Position numbers and translations under genes: made by a program
The notes under the pieces: model-generated
The model's input: the letters and a program-made list of their open reading frames with translations, nothing else
Databases searched by the model: none
What the model was told of the DNA's origin: nothing
In this document: one piece after another, positions 59,442-64,000 of the stretch
Layout: each line of letters starts with the position of its first letter
How positions within the stretch are numbered: the first letter of the stretch is position 1
Assembly (NCBI RefSeq): GCF_004153685.1
Contig: NZ_SDQD01000002.1
Span: forward strand, 1,116,001 to 1,180,000
Direction of reading: 5' to 3'
Length of the DNA stretch: 64,000 nucleotides
Source of the DNA: Pollutimonas harenae
GTDB lineage: Bacteria > Pseudomonadota > Gammaproteobacteria > Burkholderiales > Burkholderiaceae_B

Positions 59442-60096
59442 CGAGCAAATAACCGAAACCGCGTACGGTTTGGATGCCCGCCCCCGTGCCTTCCAGACGC
59501 TTGCGCAAACGATAGACATAGACTTCGACTGCGTTCTCGCTGAAATCGGCATCCCAGGCTGAGAGGGAGTTGACGATTTGCCGTTTGGTTACTACACGGC
59601 CAGCACGCGCCATGAGCATTTCAAGAACTGAAATTTCCCGAACCGACAGCGATAGTCTTTCGCCATTGACCCGAACCTCACGTCCCACGGTATCGAATTG
59701 CAGGGGGCCAGCCTCGATATAGGGCTGCGCCTGCCCGGCGCGGCGGCGGCCAAAGGCGCGCACGCGCGCAGCCAATTCAGTCAGGTCGAAAGGTTTCGTG
59801 ACGTAGTCATCGGCACCTGCATCCAGACCCGCCACGCGGTCTTCGACACCATCACGGGCGGTAAGGATAAGGACGGGGACTTGTTCGCCTGCCGCGCGCA
59901 ACTTTGCCAGGATATCTAACCCGCTTAGCCCAGGCAGATTCAAATCGAGCAGCAGCAAATCATAACTTTGACCTGCCACCGCTCCCAGCACCTGATCGCC
60001 ATCAGCCAGCCAATCGACAGCATAGCCTTGTTCAACCAGAAATTCCTGCAGGGCGTGGCCCAGCGTTGTGTCGTCTTCGATAACTAGAACTCGCAT
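59422..60096 (-). CDS. Response regulator, OmpR/PhoB family
   Basis: 224 residues. Receiver domain VLVIEDDTTLGHALQEFLVEQG with phospho-acceptor Asp51 in DLLLLDLNLPGLSG, Thr in LILTARD and Lys in YVTKPFD. C-terminal winged helix: VNGERLSLSVREISVLEMLMARAGRVVTKRQIVNSL and ENAVEVYVYRLRKRLEGTGAGIQTVRGFGYLL. Partner of the kinase. It resembles TctD/QseB regulators. No target site could be read. Confidence 0.95.
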   Translation of the reverse strand: MRVLVIEDDTTLGHALQEFLVEQGYAVDWLADGDQVLGAVAGQSYDLLLLDLNLPGLSGLDILAKLRAAGEQVPVLILTARDGVEDRVAGLDAGADDYVTKPFDLTELAARVRAFGRRRAGQAQPYIEAGPLQFDTVGREVRVNGERLSLSVREISVLEMLMARAGRVVTKRQIVNSLSAWDADFSENAVEVYVYRLRKRLEGTGAGIQTVRGFGYLLDVESAG

Positions 60097-60222
60097 TCTG
60101 CGATTCTATATCGAAGTGCCATGAGCGGGGCCAGTTTAAGGTATTTTGCCTTGTCGCCGTTACAACCCTGACAGGCGGCTTAGTGTAGCCAAGGCCGGTG
60201 GGCGGCCCCAAGCGTAGGCAGA

Positions 60223-60738
60223 TCAGGATTTGGCCTGTGGCTGCACCTGATCCGTGCCAGTAGCCCCACCCGCTGCGGCGGGGGCCGCAGCGCCCGCCGC
60301 CTCTTGGGTTGCCTGCGTATCGGCACCTGGCCGAGTAATGAAGCCCAGACGTTTCAGGCCAGCCTGCCGGGCACTGCTCATGATTTGCGCCAATATTTCG
60401 TAGCGCGTGTTCAGGTCGGCGCGTATGCGTAGATCGGGCTGAGGATCGAGCACAGCTTCGGCTGCGAATCGCTCTTTGAGCTGATCCATGCTGATCGGCT
60501 GCTCGTTCCAGAACAGCATGCCACCGGCATCAACCGCAAGGTCGACGATCTTGGGCTCCTGCTCGACCGGCTGCGCCGTAGCTTGTGGAATATTGATCTT
60601 GATGGAATGGCTGAGCAAAGGCGCTGTGATGATGAATATCACCAGCAAGACGAGCATTACGTCAATAAGAGGCACCATATTGATCTCGGAGACCGTATGG
60701 CTGCGTCCACTACCATTATCGAAGCTGCCGAACGCCAT
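60223..60738 (-). CDS. exbD: ExbD, TonB energy-transducing subunit
   Basis: 171 residues. One N-terminal helix with the key Asp: SEINMVPLIDVMLVLLVIFIITAPLLSHSIKINIP. Then LRIRADLNTRYEILAQIMSSARQAGLKRLGFIT, the periplasmic domain. An Ala/Gly-rich C-terminal tail of about 30 residues is unusual. It is 0 bases after exbB. Works with ExbB and TonB. Confidence 0.93.
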   Translation of the reverse strand: MAFGSFDNGSGRSHTVSEINMVPLIDVMLVLLVIFIITAPLLSHSIKINIPQATAQPVEQEPKIVDLAVDAGGMLFWNEQPISMDQLKERFAAEAVLDPQPDLRIRADLNTRYEILAQIMSSARQAGLKRLGFITRPGADTQATQEAAGAAAPAAAGGATGTDQVQPQAKS

Positions 60739-61617
60739 TTACTCACCTTTGGATGTGGCAATCGTTACACGGCGTGCCTTGCCGGACGATTCATGTACCT
60801 GCTGACCCGTGGACAGGAAGGTAAAGAGGTCATGCGCAAAAGCATCCAGGCGCGCCAGGTATACGCGATTTCCACGCACAAAACCGTTATAGGCCAGGAC
60901 TGCGGGGATCGCAACGGCCAGACCCAGCCCCGTCATGATGAGCGCTTCACCCACAGGGCCTGCAATCCGATTAACCGTCACACCGTCAGAAAGCCCAATC
61001 CCGATCAAGGCATGATATACACCCCATACGGTACCAAACAAGCCCACAAAAGGCGCGGTGGAGCCAATCGAAGCCAGAACAGTAAGGCCATTTTCCAGCC
61101 TGGCGGTTTCTTCGTCTATGACTTTGCGTATCGTACGGGTGATAAAAGCGCTGGTCGATCCCTTCTCTTCGAGCTTCAGGGCACCATACTTGGCATGATG
61201 GTTACGGGCATGGATGGCATGACTGGCCAGATGGGCAAAAGGCTCACTCGCACCATGCGTGGCGATTTCATTCTCGACCTGCTCCAGAGAACTGGCGGCC
61301 CAGAATTCACGCAGGAATTTGTTCGACCGGAGCTGAACACGCATATTCATGAATGATTTCACGCAGATCAGATACCAACTGACCACAGACATAAGCACCA
61401 AGATACCGAATAGTGTCTTTCCTACGATATCACTCTGGGAAATAAAGTGCAGCATGCCACCTTGCGCAACATCGGCGGCTGTAGTGCCTGCGCCTGCCAC
61501 GGCGGGTGCCGCAGAAACGGCCAGCCCGGCAGCTTCTGTTGCGCCCGACTGTACGGCGGGCGCTGCCTCACTTAATTGTGCAAGTACATGCATCGCGCTG
61601 TTTGCTAGATCGAACAT
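60739..61617 (-). CDS. exbB: ExbB, TonB proton-channel subunit
   Basis: 292 residues. An Ala-rich N-terminal extension (AAPAVQSGATEAAGLAVSAAPAVAGAG) precedes the three helices. Family blocks: FGILVLMSVVSWYLICVKSFMNMRV, SIGSTAPFVGLFGTVWGVYHALIGIG, and IAGPVGEALIMTGLGLAVAIPAVLAYNGFVRGNRVYLARLDAFAHDL. It directly precedes exbD. Confidence 0.93.
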   Translation of the reverse strand: MFDLANSAMHVLAQLSEAAPAVQSGATEAAGLAVSAAPAVAGAGTTAADVAQGGMLHFISQSDIVGKTLFGILVLMSVVSWYLICVKSFMNMRVQLRSNKFLREFWAASSLEQVENEIATHGASEPFAHLASHAIHARNHHAKYGALKLEEKGSTSAFITRTIRKVIDEETARLENGLTVLASIGSTAPFVGLFGTVWGVYHALIGIGLSDGVTVNRIAGPVGEALIMTGLGLAVAIPAVLAYNGFVRGNRVYLARLDAFAHDLFTFLSTGQQVHESSGKARRVTIATSKGE

Positions 61618-61630
61618 TATTCTTTAAATC

Positions 61631-62536
61631 CTATAAAACAAAATCGAATGGAATATCGGCCATGGCCTTATAGGCAATGCCGTTTTCCGTGTAGGGCTTA
61701 AAACGGGCCGAGCGCGCGGCTTTCAAGGCTGCTTCGTCCAGTCGTGAATAGCCGGATGAGGACCGCACGGATGCGCTGACCACCCCGCCCTGCGCCGAGA
61801 TCACGACACGAACAACAACTCTTCCCTGCTCCCCGCGCCGCTGTGAAGCTCGCGGATATACGGGCATGGGTCGCTTACCCAGGTAATCCACCTTGCCCAC
61901 CATACGTGGCCGGTTAGGATCCACAGGTTTGGATGGCGCCTTCGGAACAGCAACCTCGGCGGCCTTGCCTGATGGCGGAGCCGCTTTAGGCACAGGTGGC
62001 GGGGCCGGCTTCACCACTGGCTTGGGTTTGGGTTTGGGTTTGGGTTTGGGTTTAGGCTTTGGCTTTGGCTTTGGCTTGGGCTTAGGCGGTGGAGGTGGCG
62101 GCTCGGGCTTGACCTCTTCCACAATCGCGTCAGGCTCCGGCTCCGGTTCGGGGATGATCTCGGGTTCTGGAGGAGGATATGGTATTTCTTCCGGCGGCGG
62201 AATTTCAGCCTCGACAGGCTCTGGTTCTGGTTCAGGTTCCGGAGGTTCAGGAACAATATCCGGCGCGGGAGGCGGATAAGGTATTTCTTCCGGTGGTGGA
62301 ATCTCTGCCTCGACCGGCTCTTCCGGCTGCTCGATGTTCGCTGCGGTATCCACAACCTCATCGGCTATTTCTACAAAACGTACTTCCACTGCCTCGGGCA
62401 ACTCAAACTCGGGTTTGGCTGGCTTGGACGACACAATTGCGGCAAGCACCGCCAGATGAAAGCCGACAACAAGGACAGCCCCCGACACTCTGACAAGTAC
62501 GGACGGAGACTTGGTTTGAACACGAAAACGCGACAT
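61631..62536 (-). CDS. tonB: TonB energy-transducing protein
   Basis: 301 residues. One N-terminal anchor helix with the conserved Ser-His region (VLVRVSGAVLVVGFHLAVLAAIV), a long periplasmic spacer rich in Pro-Glu then Pro-Lys, and a C-terminal domain (VDYLGKRPMPVYPRASQRRGEQGRVVVRVVIS, SGYSRLDEAALKAARSARFKPYTENG). The spacer contains a 33-codon near-duplication and about ten Lys-Pro repeats. A Fur-like site precedes it. With exbB-exbD it powers uptake of iron chelates. Confidence 0.95.
   Translation of the reverse strand: MSRFRVQTKSPSVLVRVSGAVLVVGFHLAVLAAIVSSKPAKPEFELPEAVEVRFVEIADEVVDTAANIEQPEEPVEAEIPPPEEIPYPPPAPDIVPEPPEPEPEPEPVEAEIPPPEEIPYPPPEPEIIPEPEPEPDAIVEEVKPEPPPPPPKPKPKPKPKPKPKPKPKPKPKPVVKPAPPPVPKAAPPSGKAAEVAVPKAPSKPVDPNRPRMVGKVDYLGKRPMPVYPRASQRRGEQGRVVVRVVISAQGGVVSASVRSSSGYSRLDEAALKAARSARFKPYTENGIAYKAMADIPFDFVL
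62019..62087. repeat. 6-bp tandem repeat coding for Lys-Pro in tonB
   Basis: About eleven copies of GGTTTG/GGCTTT-like hexamers, the complement of Lys-Pro codons. Near identity of adjacent units means the number could change by slippage, changing the length of the TonB spacer. Confidence 0.85.
62169..62316. repeat. 99-bp direct duplication in tonB spacer
   Basis: Two copies, offset 99 bases (62169-62218 and 62267-62316), both coding for VEAEIPPPEEIPYPPP. The DNA is near-identical, with mainly third-position changes. Confidence 0.8.
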
Positions 62537-62616
62537 GTATCCAGCAATAGAAAAGGTTGAACAGCGCCGGTTTCGTGGCCTAACGACTGCTACTTACTCA
62601 AGATCAGGATATTAAC

Positions 62617-62641
62617 AATAATGCGAATTGTTCGCAATAAA
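62617..62641. promoter_or_regulatory. Fur-like site upstream of tonB
   Basis: AATAATGCGAATTGTTCGCAATAAA: an inverted repeat GCGAA-TTG-TTCGC in an AT-rich context, like beta-proteobacterial Fur boxes. It lies about 80-105 bases before the tonB start, where iron-dependent repression is expected. Confidence 0.6.
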
Positions 62642-62697
62642 ATATCTGGATCAGATTGACCTTTTGCCGTTACACATCGCGCGGGGACGCATATGAT

Positions 62698-63678
62698 TTA
62701 TTGGACTTGTATATTGGCCGACTGCGCAATGCGTTTCATCAAGGGCAGCTCTTTTTTTACCATTTCCTGAAGCTGATCACCCGATGCATAGCCTGGTGTC
62801 AGACCCATGCTGAGCAACTTGTCACGTGTCTCGGGCTCCGAAACGATTTCACGAAAGCTGTCATCCAGAGTTTGCCGAATGTCATCTGGCAAGCCAGCTG
62901 GCGCCACAACAGCAAACCATGACATGATTTCAAAGCCAGGAGACCCCATTTCCGCAACGGTGGGCACATCGGGCAGCAAGGCTGAACGCTCTGCAGAAAG
63001 CAAAGCGATGGGGTGCAGCGTACCGGCGCGGATATGCGGTAGCGACGCAACAATGGTATCAACCGCCAAGGGCATTTGATTACCAATCAACGCAGTTAAA
63101 TTCTGCGAACTGCCGTTAAACGGAATATGCATGATTTTGGCGCCTTTGGCATCTTTAAGCATTTCGCCGGCAAAGTGCGCGGTTGAGCCAACACCAAATG
63201 AACCATATGACAATGCTTGAGGGTTCGCTTTAGCAGTTTGAACCACCTCTTCCAGGCTTTTTTCCTGGGTTTGGCTATTTCCCAATAGCAACAGGTCCAT
63301 AAATGCCACGTGACTAATAAAGGCGTAGCTCTGTAGTGGATCGTATGGAAGCTGGCTGCGAATCGCCGGATTCAACGTCAAGCCCGAACTGCCCGACAGG
63401 AAGAGCGTGTATCCGTCAGGTGCCGACTTTGCAACGTGGGCTGCAGCAACCACCGTACCGGCGCCCGGCTTGTTTTCGATGATCACTGGCTGCCCAAGCT
63501 TGTCGCTCAAGCGCTGCCCCAGGTATCGGCCTAACTGATCGGTAGCACCGCCCGCTGAAAAAGGCACGATCATTGTGATGGGCTTGGCCGGATAGCCAGC
63601 GGCCAAAACCGTATTGGCCGACAGCAGCAAAGCAAGGCTCGCGCCGATAAGCCGGCTTAATAATATAGTTTTCCGCAT
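62698..63678 (-). CDS. Bug family solute-binding protein
   Basis: 326 residues. The signal peptide is LLSRLIGASLALLLSANTVLA; the mature protein YPAKPITMIVPFSAGGATDQLGRYLGQRLSDKLGQPVIIENKPGAGTVVAAAHVAKSAPDGYTLFLSG is typical Bug. HIPFNGSSQNLTALIGNQMPLAVDT and FAVVAPAGLPDD follow. It is downstream of an amidase gene on the same strand (54-base gap), so it may bind an amide or its acid product. Confidence 0.93.
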   Translation of the reverse strand: MRKTILLSRLIGASLALLLSANTVLAAGYPAKPITMIVPFSAGGATDQLGRYLGQRLSDKLGQPVIIENKPGAGTVVAAAHVAKSAPDGYTLFLSGSSGLTLNPAIRSQLPYDPLQSYAFISHVAFMDLLLLGNSQTQEKSLEEVVQTAKANPQALSYGSFGVGSTAHFAGEMLKDAKGAKIMHIPFNGSSQNLTALIGNQMPLAVDTIVASLPHIRAGTLHPIALLSAERSALLPDVPTVAEMGSPGFEIMSWFAVVAPAGLPDDIRQTLDDSFREIVSEPETRDKLLSMGLTPGYASGDQLQEMVKKELPLMKRIAQSANIQVQ

Positions 63679-63732
63679 TATTTTACGTCTCCTTTTGTTT
63701 TGACTTCATGTGTAAACTGCTACGAATGACGG

Positions 63733-64000
63733 CTAGTCTGTACCCCTACGGGCCAGATCGTAAGCATGCCCCAGTTGCATGACCGCCAGTTCAGCACCTG
63801 GGCGCGCAATAATCTGAATGCCCGCCCCTCGGCCACTTTCGGGAGCACCAACAGGTACACTCAAGGCCGGCCCTCCCGCCATCGACGCTGGTATCACCAC
63901 CTCCATCCATCGGTGATAGGTATCCATTTTTCGCCCTTCAATCTCCGAGGGCCAATGCAGTGCAGCGTCAAAGGGAAAAACCTGTGCCGACGGCACCAGA
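63733..64000 (-). CDS. Amidase signature family protein, C-terminal part (cut by window)
   Basis: The frame is open to the right edge and codes the last about 88 residues. MEVVIPASMAGGPALSVPVG and GAGIQIIARPGAELAVMQLGHAYDLARR match the C terminus of the amidase signature family (substrate-cavity part after the Ser-Ser-Lys catalytic core). The catalytic residues lie outside the window. It precedes the Bug gene on the same strand. Confidence 0.85.
   Translation of the reverse strand, partial: LVPSAQVFPFDAALHWPSEIEGRKMDTYHRWMEVVIPASMAGGPALSVPVGAPESGRGAGIQIIARPGAELAVMQLGHAYDLARRGTD

Noticed and set aside
60583-61356. A 257-codon open frame opposite exbB/exbD
   Set aside because: It spans two genes on the other strand and has no domain pattern; it is a shadow.
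61893-62279. Glycine-rich open frame opposite tonB
   Set aside because: The Gly-Leu-Gly repeats are simply the complement of the Lys-Pro and Pro-Glu codons of tonB.

Overview
The window reads as chromosome of a beta-proteobacterium, most likely Burkholderiales/Alcaligenaceae (Bordetella, Pusillimonas or a relative). This rests on the family mix: many Bug-type tricarboxylate binding proteins and family III CoA-transferases, a DUF3579 gene divergent from argF, the dctPQM layout, and tonB-exbB-exbD order. Names are assigned by recognising motifs and family architecture; no database search was run.

Layout. 1-6.5 kb is housekeeping: the 3' part of murJ, rpsT, a D-2-hydroxyacid dehydrogenase, DUF3579, argF, argG, tRNA-Ala(CGC) and a YaiL-like protein. 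6.6-9.1 kb carries an exported carbonic anhydrase and an aldehyde dehydrogenase. 9.1-23.9 kb is one long minus-strand run for uptake and CoA-dependent breakdown of a small, probably branched, di- or hydroxy-acid. It holds a TRAP transporter with two binding proteins, an MFS carrier, an IclR regulator, a Cat1-type CoA-transferase, three family III proteins (one racemase-like), an acyl-CoA dehydrogenase, two MaoC hydratases and a CitE-like lyase. 24.1-26.6 kb is a compact operon of a ribbon-helix-helix-like protein, a CHAD protein and an orphan ParA ATPase. 26.6-30.2 kb is an IclR-controlled beta-keto acid cleavage operon.

30.2-35 kb holds a Nudix protein, a small lipoprotein, a decayed PhoX phosphatase, an orphan XRE regulator, the carboxynorspermidine pair (nspC and its dehydrogenase) and cytochrome b561. 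35-39 kb has two divergent TPP riboswitches, one leading an SDR plus a flavin monooxygenase and the other a sodium:solute symporter. 39.4-51.5 kb is an anaerobic-life island: class III ribonucleotide reductase whose glycyl-radical tail is on a separate small ORF, NrdG, oxygen-independent ubiquinone factors UbiT/U/V, two DUF2249 proteins, a polytopic membrane protein, a Dnr/FNR-type regulator and HemN. NrdR boxes and FNR-type boxes lie in its promoters. 51.6-57.7 kb is a complete Mrp Na+/H+ antiporter operon (A and B fused). 57.8-64 kb has a secreted low-complexity protein, a two-component system, exbD-exbB-tonB with a Fur-like site, a Bug protein and the 3' end of an amidase gene.

The most unusual items are the TPP-riboswitch-controlled SDR/monooxygenase pair, the split NrdD radical domain, and the RHH-CHAD-ParA operon.
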